Under the pieces are notes generated by a model, which did no database searches, was not told where the DNA came from, and saw only the letters and a program-made list of their open reading frames with translations. Shown here one piece after another: positions 17,569 to 25,832 of a DNA stretch of 64,000 nucleotides. This DNA is from Aminipila luticellarii. Its GTDB lineage: Bacteria; Bacillota; Clostridia; Peptostreptococcales; Anaerovoracaceae. The stretch lies in the NCBI RefSeq assembly GCF_004103735.1, contig NZ_CP035281.1, positions 620,001-684,000 on the forward strand, in the 5' to 3' direction. The translations under genes and the position numbers were made by a program. Each line of letters starts with the position of its first letter. The first letter of the stretch is position 1.

Positions 17569-19137
17569 CTTGATTTCCGTGCCGTTCTGGAAAACAAATG
17601 TGATTTGTCCATCCTTGTGAACAATGGCCTTTTCAATCATAACCGTCCAGATGGTGTCGTTCCAGTCATGCATCACTTCCGGCTGTTTCTTGAGGGTACG
17701 GATGTAAAGTTCCATCTTTTTGTCCTGTTGGCTTCGGGCGGTGCGTAGGCTTTGCAACCGCTCCAGTTCCGCAGCCGCCTTCTCGTACCGTTCGGTGAGG
17801 GCCTCGTACTTTTTAAGGTAGGCTTCCTGGGACTGTGTCGTGGATGCGTTTTCCTTGACTGCCGCTTTGACCAGTTCGGCAACAACCTGGGTCTCTTCAA
17901 GCTGCCGTTCAATGTCGGCATCCAGTGTTCCGAAATCCATCAGCCGCGCACGCCACGCTTCACACTGCTTAATGATCTGCACCCGATCCTGCATCATCAG
18001 ATTGTAGGCTTTTATGAAAAGCCGCTGTATGGTTTCGGTGTCCACTACGGGAGTGTGGCAGCGTTCCTCGTTTGCAAATTTGCCGTTACACTGCCAAATG
18101 GTGCGGCGGTACTGGTCAGTGGAGTGCCATACCTTGGGACCGAAGAAGGCACCGCAATCCTCGCAGACCAGTTTGGCAGAAAGAACACTTTTGCCGCTGT
18201 AGGCTTTGCCCAAGGTCTTCCGTCTGGCAAACTCCGCCTGCACCTGCTCCCATTCGTCCGGCTCAATGATGGCGGGATGACTGCCCGTCACATAATACTG
18301 TGGGACTTCACCCTCGTTGGGCTTCATTTTCTTTTCCAGAAAATCTACCGTGAATTTCTTCTGGAGCAGTGCATCACCCTTGTATTTCTCATTCTGAAGG
18401 ATACTGGTGATCGTGGTCTTGCTCCATGTCTGCTTGCCACCCGGTGATGGGATGCCCAATTCCTCCAGGTATTTGCAAATTCCTGCCTGGGTCTTGCCCT
18501 CAAGGAAAAGCCCGTAAATCAGCTTTACGACCCTTGCTTCGCTTTCGACAACCGCAGGCCGTCCGTCCTCGCCCTTTTCATAGCCGAGGAAGCGTTTGTA
18601 CGGCAGATGCACTTTGCCATCGGAGAAGCTCTTGCGCTGTCCCCAGGTGATGTTTTCGGAAATGCTGCGGCTTTCTTCCTGCGCCAGTGAGGACATGATG
18701 GTGATGAGCAATTCGCCCTTGCCGTCAAAGGTGTAGATGCCCTCTTTTTCAAAGTAGCACTCCACGCCGTTCTCTTTCAGCTTTCGGATGGTGACCAGGC
18801 TGTCGACCGTATTTCTCGCAAATCGGCTGACCGACTTGGTAACGATGAGGTCGATTTTGCCGTCCAGGGCATCGGTGATCATCTCTTTGAAACCCTCACG
18901 GCGCTTGGTGTTAGTGCCGGAAATGCCCTCGTCCGTATAGACTTTTACGAACTCCCATTCCGGCTTGGACTGTATGAATTTGGTGTAATAATCTACCTGC
19001 GCCTCATAACTGGTGAACTGCTCATCGCTGTCGGTGGAAACACGGGCGTATCCGGCGACACGTCTTTTCCGTGCAGCCACCGAAGGCAGGTGCGTCAGTG
19101 GGTTTATGGTTGCGGGTATCATTGTAACTTTAGGCAT
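17557..19137 (-). CDS. Large serine recombinase (site-specific integrase/excisionase type), 526 aa
   Basis: Resolvase-family catalytic domain at about residues 25-175: YARVSTDSDEQ carries the nucleophilic serine, and SRFARN carries the arginine cluster. A recombinase domain and a zinc-ribbon domain (CEDCGAFFGPK...CNGKFANEERC) follow, then a long coiled coil at about 400-490. This is the architecture of phage and transposon large serine recombinases. Its start overlaps the stop of the other recombinase by 8 nt, so the two are made together. Being at the end of the element next to the tRNA, it is the likely integration enzyme. Confidence 0.93.
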   Translation of the reverse strand: MPKVTMIPATINPLTHLPSVAARKRRVAGYARVSTDSDEQFTSYEAQVDYYTKFIQSKPEWEFVKVYTDEGISGTNTKRREGFKEMITDALDGKIDLIVTKSVSRFARNTVDSLVTIRKLKENGVECYFEKEGIYTFDGKGELLITIMSSLAQEESRSISENITWGQRKSFSDGKVHLPYKRFLGYEKGEDGRPAVVESEARVVKLIYGLFLEGKTQAGICKYLEELGIPSPGGKQTWSKTTITSILQNEKYKGDALLQKKFTVDFLEKKMKPNEGEVPQYYVTGSHPAIIEPDEWEQVQAEFARRKTLGKAYSGKSVLSAKLVCEDCGAFFGPKVWHSTDQYRRTIWQCNGKFANEERCHTPVVDTETIQRLFIKAYNLMMQDRVQIIKQCEAWRARLMDFGTLDADIERQLEETQVVAELVKAAVKENASTTQSQEAYLKKYEALTERYEKAAAELERLQSLRTARSQQDKKMELYIRTLKKQPEVMHDWNDTIWTVMIEKAIVHKDGQITFVFQNGTEIKVGA

Positions 19138-20431
19138 TCTGGTTCCTCCTTTCCAGGGCTTTCTGACGGGCGGTTGCTTTCATCTCGTCCGTCCAACTTT
19201 GGCTGCGGGAGCGGTCTTGCCACTTCCGTGTGACTTCCGAGCCGTCATAGGAGCGGAAAATCAATACATTTTCATTGCAGACCAGGATGCTCTTTATCAG
19301 CCTGCGGAGTAATTCCTCTGGAAAATCCACCTGCCCAAGCACTTCTGCGGTCACTGCCTGCAGGGTTTCTTCGGGGATCTGCTTGGAAGCACAGGCGGCT
19401 TTGCCCATTGAATTGAAGGTGCCGCAGACCCAGACGGGTCCCGTTTTCGTGACCTTGCGCCGATAGTTTTTTTCGCAGCCGTCACAGACCAGAAGGCTTG
19501 TGAACGGGTATGTTTTCTTGGGTGTTGGCTTCTTGATGAACCGAGCCGCCCGTCGTGCTTTTTCTGCCTGCACCGCCTGGAAGGTCTCCATGTCGATAAT
19601 GGCATCGTGGGCATCCTCTGCGTGGTACTTCGGAAGTTCGCCGTTGTTGATGACGGTCTTTTTGGTAATGTGGTTCTCACGGAAGGTTTTCTGTAAAATC
19701 AGATTTCCCGTATAGGTGTAATTGCTGAGTATCTTGGAAATCACTGATTGACCCCATTGCTTTCCGAAGCGTGACGGGATGCCGTCCTCATTCAGCCGTT
19801 TGGCAATGGTAAGGTAGCCATCGCCGGAAAGGTACTCGTCATAAATGCGGCGGACAAGGTCTGCTTCCTCTGGGATGATCTCGTACCGACCGTTCTTCAG
19901 CCGGTATCCGAGCATGGCCCCGTTCCAGGGCATCCCTTCCTCGAAGTTTCGCTTGATGCGCCATTTCTGATTCTCACTGGCGGAGCGGCTTTCTTCCTGT
20001 GCGTAGGACGCCAGAATGGTCATCATCAGTTCGCCGTCACCGCTCATGGTGTGGATGTTCTGCTCCTCAAAGAAAATGTCCACCTCCCAGGCTTTGAAAT
20101 CACGAACGGTCTGCAACAGCGTGACCGTATTTCGCGCAAAGCGGGAGATGGACTTGGTTATCACCATATCGATTTTTCCGGCACGGCAGTCAGCGATCAG
20201 TCTCTGAAAATCTGCTCTGGATTCCTTGGTGCCGGTCTTGGCTTCATCAGCGTACACGCCAACATAGAGCCAGTCATCGTGATTCTGGATGAGATCGCTG
20301 TAATAGCTGACCTGTGCAGACAGCGAGTGGAGCATGGCATCCTTGCCGCTCGACACACGGGCGTAGGCTGCAACTCGCTTTTTCTGTTCCAGTTTCGGTG
20401 GTTTTGGTACAATGGTTATTGCTCTTGGCAT
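19130..20431 (-). CDS. Second large serine recombinase, 433 aa
   Basis: Same family as its downstream neighbour but clearly different in sequence and shorter. The catalytic domain has YARVSSGKDAM with the serine and SRFARNTV. A recombinase domain contains GYRLKNGRYEI, and a zinc ribbon (CDGCEKNYRRK...CASKQI) lies before the end; the coiled coil is short. Paired recombinases of this kind are common at the ends of gut Firmicute mobile elements and may act as partners in integration and excision. Transcribed first in the pair, from a promoter at 20456-20484. Confidence 0.92.
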   Translation of the reverse strand: MPRAITIVPKPPKLEQKKRVAAYARVSSGKDAMLHSLSAQVSYYSDLIQNHDDWLYVGVYADEAKTGTKESRADFQRLIADCRAGKIDMVITKSISRFARNTVTLLQTVRDFKAWEVDIFFEEQNIHTMSGDGELMMTILASYAQEESRSASENQKWRIKRNFEEGMPWNGAMLGYRLKNGRYEIIPEEADLVRRIYDEYLSGDGYLTIAKRLNEDGIPSRFGKQWGQSVISKILSNYTYTGNLILQKTFRENHITKKTVINNGELPKYHAEDAHDAIIDMETFQAVQAEKARRAARFIKKPTPKKTYPFTSLLVCDGCEKNYRRKVTKTGPVWVCGTFNSMGKAACASKQIPEETLQAVTAEVLGQVDFPEELLRRLIKSILVCNENVLIFRSYDGSEVTRKWQDRSRSQSWTDEMKATARQKALERRNQNA

Positions 20432-20652
20432 TTTGTCACCTCCTCGTAGTGTGACATATTACCTCTGAAACCACTATATATCAAGTCAATCCCGCGATAT
20501 AAACTACACGAAGATATTCCAAATTCCTCGCGCTGCATTGTATCAATTATGGCGTAATCTTCCGGGGTTATAATCCCCAACGACAGCATCCGTTTTGCCT
20601 GGAGCATGGATGCCAGGTAGTCTTCCAGTCTGGCACGATAGGCATCAGTCAC
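20416..20652 (-). CDS. SHOCT-like small protein, 78 aa
   Basis: Start assigned to the GTG at 20652, which overlaps the stop of the upstream zinc-finger gene and has GGAGAGGAG ahead. The open frame extends further back but is only a shadow there. The central part AKRMLSLGIITPEDYAIIDTMQ is a SHOCT-type helical hairpin. Its end overlaps the start of the second recombinase. Similar small genes stand in front of recombinase pairs in related elements, so a role in controlling recombination is plausible but unproven. Confidence 0.7.
   Translation of the reverse strand: MTDAYRARLEDYLASMLQAKRMLSLGIITPEDYAIIDTMQREEFGISSCSLYRGIDLIYSGFRGNMSHYEEVTKCQEQ
20456..20484 (-). promoter_or_regulatory. Prophage promoter 1 (recombinase operon)
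   Basis: -35 TTGATA and -10 TAATAT on the minus strand with a 17-nt spacer. The spacer end TTTCAGAGG and following ATGT are shared with promoters at 39732 and 40951. It overlaps the 3' part of the SHOCT-like gene and is 25 nt before the recombinase ATG. Confidence 0.65.
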
Positions 20653-21046
20653 AGCAGCCACACTCCTCTCCGAAGCGGTCTGCAATGTAGCAGCCGTGGC
20701 TGCAATATTTACGCTCTTTATTCCCATACGCAGTGAATGGCTTACCACAGTGGGCACAGGTGTACGCATAAACCGCTTTCCGATCCACGCAGTCTGGATG
20801 GCTGTTCCACCAGGCAGTCCGGCAAGCGTCCGAGCAGAACTTTCGGGGTTTCTGCTTGGGGACAATCTTTATCAGCTTTCCGCACTGTTTGCAGGCAACC
20901 GTATTCTTTGCTGTATCGCTCAGACCGTTTCGGCGGCAGAATGAGCGCACTGTATTATCTGAAATACCGAGCATTTCACCGATTTTTACATAGCTGATGC
21001 CCTGTAAACGCAAGGTTTTGATTTGTTCTTTCTGCAAATCTGTCAT
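20645..21046 (-). CDS. HTH and zinc-finger protein, 133 aa
   Basis: Start at 21046 is fixed by TGGAGGAACCCACT directly upstream. Residues 1-35 form a helix-turn-helix (KTLRLQGISYVKIGEMLGIS). Two zinc-knuckle modules follow: CKQCGKLI...FCSDACR and CAHCGKPF...YCSHGC. This arrangement fits a DNA-binding regulator or accessory factor. It lies after the lysis-gene terminator and just behind leader motif copy A, so it seems to begin a separate transcript together with the SHOCT-like gene and the recombinases. Confidence 0.78.
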   Translation of the reverse strand: MTDLQKEQIKTLRLQGISYVKIGEMLGISDNTVRSFCRRNGLSDTAKNTVACKQCGKLIKIVPKQKPRKFCSDACRTAWWNSHPDCVDRKAVYAYTCAHCGKPFTAYGNKERKYCSHGCYIADRFGEECGCCD

Positions 21047-21077
21047 AGTGGGTTCCTCCAATCCGAGGGGCTTCCTC

Positions 21078-21111
21078 ACTACCCACTGGAGGTGAAAACG
21101 GCATTTGAACA
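21078..21111 (-). repeat. Leader motif copy A (anti-SD-like)
   Basis: On the minus strand: TGTTCAAA, 7 nt, then TTCACCTCCAGTGGGTAGT. The same two blocks with the same 7-nt gap occur at 51420-51453 and 55843-55876. In all three cases the motif precedes a separate small gene. TCACCTCC equals the anti-Shine-Dalgarno end of 16S rRNA. Confidence 0.85.
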
Positions 21112-21121
21112 GAAAAACAGC

Positions 21122-21169
21122 AAAAAAATAAGCCCACCGAAGAGAAATTATCTCCTCGATGGGCTTTGT
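21122..21169 (-). terminator. Terminator of the prophage late operon
   Basis: On the minus strand AAGCCCATCGAGGAGA pairs with TTCTCTTCGGTGGGCTT (a few G-T pairs), followed by ATTTTTTT. It lies directly after the amidase stop and so ends the morphogenesis/lysis transcript. Confidence 0.92.
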
Positions 21170-21171
21170 GA

Positions 21172-22128
21172 TTAGTTGGGGATCTTCAGTTTCCAACCGC
21201 TGTATATGACATTGGACTTCAGACCGTTGAGGGTCTTGATTTCAGGGTATCTGCTGCCTTTGCCAAGATACAGGGCGGCAATGTCCCAGAGGGTATCTCC
21301 CTTAACCACCGTATGGATGCGGTAGTCAGCAGTGCCGGAGTCGGTTGCATCATCCACAGGATAGATAGCAACACCGTCATTGGTGAACACATGAGTGCCT
21401 GGATTTTTGTCCGCAGCCGCCTTTGCATTGGCGAGGACGCGGTAAGCGCCCACCTGGGATTTGCTGTCCTTCCAGGTCTTACGCACACGGTAATAGCCGG
21501 AAGTCAGCTTTTCAGGATAGGTCACCACAGGCTCGGCAGTGTCCTCTGTGTCCTCCTTGGTATCGGCAGCAAGCAGAGCCTTGACCTCGGCACGGAAGGT
21601 ATCCATGCTCTTGCCATGCTTTGGGAACCAGTGCATCACATCACCGTGGTTGGATGCGACGCCCTGCTTGTAGCCCTCGGAGTGGCAGATGATGTTCTGC
21701 TCGGTGAGACCATACTCCTTGCAGAGGTAGGCACAAAGTTCAACGGCCTCACGGTACACCTTCTGGAAATAGGTGTAGTCCGTAAGACCGTCCTCGCAGA
21801 TTTCAAAGCCGATATGGGTGTTGTTGGCGCTGCCTCCGGCGTGCCATCCACGATGATTCCAAGGCAAACATTGGTAAGTGGCGATAGTGCCGTCGGCCAG
21901 TTTGCCGATGAAAGCGTGGACGCAGACTTCTCTACCGCCGGGGTGATAGGTGTTCCAGTGATTGCCGTACTGGTTTTCACCGAGCAGACCGTCATTGGGA
22001 CCCACATAGCGTTTCAGATTGGGGTTGTTCGCCCCGGTGGAATGAACCATAATGCCCTTGACGGTGATAGTGCGACCTGCCTTGTAGCAGGCATTTTCCG
22101 TAAGCATCAGTTTATGCAGATTCATCAT
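21172..22128 (-). CDS. Endolysin: N-acetylmuramoyl-L-alanine amidase with LysM domain
   Basis: Lysis enzyme that cuts the amide bond between muramic acid and the stem peptide. An amidase_2-type domain covers residues 1-185: the zinc ligands are His in MVHSTG, His in NHRGWHAGG and the later HSEGYKQGVASNHGD region. A middle SPOR/SH3-like segment (GYYRVRKTWKDSKSQVG) is followed by a C-terminal LysM domain (HTVVKGDTLWDIAALYLG...LKIPN) that binds glycan. Start at 22128 follows GAGGAGGTGACG. Overlaps the holin gene by 17 nt. Confidence 0.93.
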   Translation of the reverse strand: MMNLHKLMLTENACYKAGRTITVKGIMVHSTGANNPNLKRYVGPNDGLLGENQYGNHWNTYHPGGREVCVHAFIGKLADGTIATYQCLPWNHRGWHAGGSANNTHIGFEICEDGLTDYTYFQKVYREAVELCAYLCKEYGLTEQNIICHSEGYKQGVASNHGDVMHWFPKHGKSMDTFRAEVKALLAADTKEDTEDTAEPVVTYPEKLTSGYYRVRKTWKDSKSQVGAYRVLANAKAAADKNPGTHVFTNDGVAIYPVDDATDSGTADYRIHTVVKGDTLWDIAALYLGKGSRYPEIKTLNGLKSNVIYSGWKLKIPN

Positions 22129-22531
22129 CGTCACCTCCTCGCTCGTGAAGCTGCTCCAGGACTTCCTTCAGCTTTTCAGGGATGGGCAGTCCCAGATGGG
22201 CAGAGTTCTCCAGAATGCTGACACCCTCATTGGACAGGTAGAAGAAAATGACTGCGGTTCGCAGCACTCCACCCTGGCCGAGGACATAGACATCCACAAT
22301 GTTGCCGATGCCCACAAGAGTGAAAATCAGCACTTTGCGGCAGATGCCTTTGAAGCCGATGGAACTGGAGAGGTTCTTGTCAGTGATGGCGCACATGACG
22401 CCGGTGATGTAGTCGATCACCGTAAAGGCGATCAGCGCATACAGGAAGCCGTCCACACCACCCAGGAACCATCCAAGGAAGCCACCGAAAGCGGTGAATG
22501 CGATCTGAATGCCAGACCAGATTTGTTTCAT
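22112..22531 (-). CDS. Phage holin (toxin secretion/phage lysis holin family)
   Basis: Small membrane protein (139 aa) that opens the cell membrane for the amidase. Two to three hydrophobic segments are seen (AFTAFGGFLGWFLGG, LYALIAFTVIDYITGVMCAI, VLIFTLVGIGNIVDVYV), and the IDYITGV motif is typical of the holin_4/TcdE-like family. A charged C-terminus (ERGGDDDES) follows. Start at 22531 has GGAGG ideally placed; the frame begins one short ATG earlier at 22546. Confidence 0.92.
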   Translation of the reverse strand: MKQIWSGIQIAFTAFGGFLGWFLGGVDGFLYALIAFTVIDYITGVMCAITDKNLSSSIGFKGICRKVLIFTLVGIGNIVDVYVLGQGGVLRTAVIFFYLSNEGVSILENSAHLGLPIPEKLKEVLEQLHERGGDDDESA

Positions 22532-22601
22532 AGCGTTATCCTCCATTTCGTTTTAATTATGCAAAAGGGCCTCTGCCACGAAAGCAGAAGCCCTATGTGC
22601 C

Positions 22602-25067
22602 TTATTCAGTTTGCTTGGGCAACCATTCCCATACCCGCATATCTTCCTGTCCGAGGGACCACATACACATCCCTCGCAGCTTCCATCGGTATGCTGCCTG
22701 GTTTGCCCAATAGATGAGGCTGTCCACATCCTGGTAGTAAAGGATGGAAAAGCCGTCCGAATCCCCAAGGAACAGCCTGGAAATCCAGATGTTGATGTCC
22801 CTGGGGATTATTTTGGCAGAGTAGTCGTTGCCGCACTCAAGCGGCATGATGTGGGAGTGGTAAAACTCATAGTCCAGAGAGATGCTTTCGCTTCTGGTGG
22901 ACGATTCTTCCACATCACTGGTCAGCGTGAACACCTGGAACTCCTCATCCCAGGTGCAGTTCGACCGTTCAATTCTGCCGTAGGAAGTTTCAGTGCCATC
23001 CGGCATGATAACATCGAAACGCTCATACGGTTCGTATGTCCAGGCATCCCCCAGACGAAGCAGTTGGCAGTTGACAGGCATATCCGAGCGGATACCTGCG
23101 TAACCACCGCCACTGCTGACCGTAGCCGTGAAGCGGAGCGTGTACGAGGTGGACGAATAGACCCGCACCTTGTTTCCACGCTTACGCATCTCAATGGTAT
23201 AAACACTTGGATTGGATCGGAGGTCTGCCTTTGAGGTCTTTGCATAGGATGACGAGTAGCTTCCCTTGAGCGTTGACCCTTCGTAGAGTTCCAACCTCTG
23301 CGTATCATAGTTGATGCACAAAAACAGCGAACCGAGGAAGATGCCGGACTTGCCGCCACCATCCGGGGGGATGATGATCTGCGCTCGGAGATGGATGTCG
23401 GAAAATCCGTTATAGTTCCAGGCAAGCTGACCGTAGCCCTCAAGCTGCGAGTATGGGCGGTTGGCATCGCTGTTAGGGTCTTGCCACACATCCCATTCGC
23501 CGGAGAGCGTTGTCCAGTAGCTTTCCGGGATCTTCTGCTCATCACGGAAATCCTCATACCATACCAGTGCAGAGTCCGGCTTTCGGCGCAGCATCTCAAG
23601 AGTCAGCTTGAAGCCGGTCGCCGGTCCCACCATATCTCCGTTGATGTCCTTGAACTTTCGTGGCGCCAGGGTGTATTCCGCATCACCTGCAGTGGGCTCT
23701 TCGGAAAAGTCCGTGCAGACACGGAAGCCATAGAACTGGACGCCGTTTACACCCACAGAGATTTTCAGCGTATGCTCTCCGGCAGTGAGATTTGCACCCT
23801 TGGCGAGGGTTGCCCAGAAAGTGGTTCGCCAGTACGGCCACCATAGCCGATTCTCGGAAAAATGAACCGTGCTGCCATCCAGGGAAGCATAAATGCTGTT
23901 TTTATCCCAGAACGGATAACACAGCCGGACTGCCACATCGTAGGTGCCGTCCTCATCAATGGTGAACTTATAGGTGGCAGAGCCGTCCTCTCCCAAGGTC
24001 ACAAGTGTCTTGGAAACCGAAACAATGCCGGAATAGCTGTCCGGCTCGGCATCGTGGTCGATAAGGATTTCTCCGAACTCTGTCTTTTGCTGCTTGGCAT
24101 AAGCGGTCAGATAGTTCCTGCGGTTATAGACCTCTGCCATCTGGGGATAGGTTTTTGCCGTAGCATCTCTGCCTTCCATGTAGTCATACACATGAGGGAG
24201 CGCCCACGGACCCATATCGTAATCGTCCCAATAGGAAAGAATCGGAATGAAAGGCTGCGGCGGTGCATCATCGGTGAAGTTATACACGCCCTGCATCCAG
24301 TATTTTGCAGCATAGTAGGTGTGGGATGTGCCACGGTAGTATTCGCCCAGATTTTCCGGGGTGTCATAGATCTGCCAGTTCCAACCGTAGGCAGGCATAC
24401 CGAGGAACACCTTGTCTGGGTTCATCACCCGCACAGCATAATCGTACACACCCTCAAGCCAACTTCTCGGAGAGACAGGACCAGGAGCGGAACCTGCCCA
24501 AGCCATACCATAGGTCATAATGGATGCGGTGTCGCAGTATTTATCCAGGTCACCGTAAACGCACCAGTTCTCACCGCCGACCGAGCCGTTGACCGAAGTC
24601 ATACCCGGCAGGCAGATGTTCATTTCCTTGGTGGGGTCATAGGATTTCACGGTGCTGTAAATATGGGCAAACATGGCGGTGGACGCTTCGTGGGTGGAGT
24701 AATCGTCGCCTTTTTCTAGGTCTATGTCCACACCGCTGCACCAGGGGTATTTCTCCATGATGCGGACGAGTTCGGAGCAGAAAGTGTCCTGTGCGCCATC
24801 CGTGTTGTCACGCAGGGCTTTGAAGATGGAGTTTGCACCGTCATTGGCAACGGTGAGCAGCCAACGGATGTGGGGCCATTTGTTGATGTAGGTCAGCATA
24901 TTGCTGATGGCAACACCGCTCTCGGTGATGGTGCCGGCCTTATCCACCTTAAAGGAAAACAGACCGATGGTATCGATGCGGTCACCGTAATCGCGCAGGG
25001 CTTCATACATTCTGGCATTGCCCATGAAAGTCCAGACCATGATGCGTTTGCCTTTGAGTTTATCCAT
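22602..25067 (-). CDS. Tail-associated GH18 glycoside hydrolase, 821 aa
   Basis: Large structural/enzymatic protein in the tail-fibre position. Residues 1-320 are a GH18 TIM barrel with the catalytic segment GVDIDLEKGDD (DxDxE, Glu acid) and later MTYGMAWAGSAPGP and GMPAYGWNWQI. Residues about 350-480 form a beta-sandwich of carbohydrate-binding type, and about 510-660 look like a concanavalin-like module. The last 60 residues (ILYYQDVDSLIYWANQAAYRWKLRGMCMWSLG) look like the closing strand of the GH18 barrel. It probably cuts glycans on the host surface during adsorption. Confidence 0.85.
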   Translation of the reverse strand: MDKLKGKRIMVWTFMGNARMYEALRDYGDRIDTIGLFSFKVDKAGTITESGVAISNMLTYINKWPHIRWLLTVANDGANSIFKALRDNTDGAQDTFCSELVRIMEKYPWCSGVDIDLEKGDDYSTHEASTAMFAHIYSTVKSYDPTKEMNICLPGMTSVNGSVGGENWCVYGDLDKYCDTASIMTYGMAWAGSAPGPVSPRSWLEGVYDYAVRVMNPDKVFLGMPAYGWNWQIYDTPENLGEYYRGTSHTYYAAKYWMQGVYNFTDDAPPQPFIPILSYWDDYDMGPWALPHVYDYMEGRDATAKTYPQMAEVYNRRNYLTAYAKQQKTEFGEILIDHDAEPDSYSGIVSVSKTLVTLGEDGSATYKFTIDEDGTYDVAVRLCYPFWDKNSIYASLDGSTVHFSENRLWWPYWRTTFWATLAKGANLTAGEHTLKISVGVNGVQFYGFRVCTDFSEEPTAGDAEYTLAPRKFKDINGDMVGPATGFKLTLEMLRRKPDSALVWYEDFRDEQKIPESYWTTLSGEWDVWQDPNSDANRPYSQLEGYGQLAWNYNGFSDIHLRAQIIIPPDGGGKSGIFLGSLFLCINYDTQRLELYEGSTLKGSYSSSYAKTSKADLRSNPSVYTIEMRKRGNKVRVYSSTSYTLRFTATVSSGGGYAGIRSDMPVNCQLLRLGDAWTYEPYERFDVIMPDGTETSYGRIERSNCTWDEEFQVFTLTSDVEESSTRSESISLDYEFYHSHIMPLECGNDYSAKIIPRDINIWISRLFLGDSDGFSILYYQDVDSLIYWANQAAYRWKLRGMCMWSLGQEDMRVWEWLPKQTE

Positions 25068-25630
25068 CAGATTGCGTCACCTCCATCTGTCATTTGTTGC
25101 AGTTCAAACAGCACCCTTGCGGATTTTCCAGTTTCCAGATTGACCCTGTGCTTGGAGTCCCAGGCGGCGCTGTACTGATAAAAACCATCTTTCGGTTCGG
25201 TGATGCCGTTTCTGGTGCATTCCCGCACCGAAGCAAGGAGCGCCAGGTCATCTTCGGCATGGAGGGCATTAGGAAAAACCACTCGTTGCCCACCAACACC
25301 CTGGTGCAAGGAAACCGATCCTGCCGCCATGTCCGACTTGGGATAGATGTGGATATCCAAGCCGCCGGAGGTCTCGCCAAGATTGCAGACAATAACCGTT
25401 TCAGCAGAGCGAACTACGCCATTGAACCAGACTTTATCGCCTTTGGCCAGTCGGCTCTCTGTGTGCGGCACATAGCCCGTCAGTGCCGGTCCTTCCTGTA
25501 GCATGAGGTCAGTGAACCAGATCGTGCCGGAGCAGTTGGTGACGGTAGGTTTCACTGTTACGCTCATGACACGCTTTTCCTGCTTTTTATTGATAACCTC
25601 TGCCAGTCGGATGAATACGGGTTTAGCCAT
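25067..25630 (-). CDS. Minor tail-module protein, 187 aa
   Basis: No enzyme motif recognised. Beta-rich, with the phrase NCSGTIWFTDLMLQEGPALTGY that is repeated in altered form in its upstream neighbour (NCSGTIYVTDLLLQPGSVATGW). Both probably share a small structural fold. It lies between the tail protein and the GH18 gene, and its start overlaps the neighbour's end by 8 nt. Probably a baseplate or fibre component. Confidence 0.7.
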   Translation of the reverse strand: MAKPVFIRLAEVINKKQEKRVMSVTVKPTVTNCSGTIWFTDLMLQEGPALTGYVPHTESRLAKGDKVWFNGVVRSAETVIVCNLGETSGGLDIHIYPKSDMAAGSVSLHQGVGGQRVVFPNALHAEDDLALLASVRECTRNGITEPKDGFYQYSAAWDSKHRVNLETGKSARVLFELQQMTDGGDAI

Positions 25631-25820
25631 CAAGCACCCACTTCATCTCGCAGGGATGACCTACCCATCCCGTGGCAACAGAACCGGGCTGAAGCAGAAG
25701 GTCTGTTACATAAATTGTGCCGGAGCAGTTGGTGATGCAGATACGCACCGTTATGGATTTGACCTTGGAAAAGTAGTTCTCCGGCGTGATCTTTTCCGTG
25801 GTTTTCGAGAAATATGCCAT
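25623..25820 (-). CDS. Small tail-module protein, 65 aa
   Basis: GGAGGTGCGAT precedes the ATG. The second half matches the N-terminal part of the next gene (CSGTIYVTDLLLQPG against CSGTIWFTDLMLQEG), suggesting local duplication of a structural unit. Function unknown, probably virion-associated. Confidence 0.7.
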   Translation of the reverse strand: MAYFSKTTEKITPENYFSKVKSITVRICITNCSGTIYVTDLLLQPGSVATGWVGHPCEMKWVLDG

Positions 25821-25832
25821 ATCGCACCTCCA

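Noticed and set aside
17131-17748. Plus-strand frame of 205 aa spanning the tRNA-Leu gene
   Set aside because: Runs through a tRNA and two terminators, so it cannot be a real coding region.
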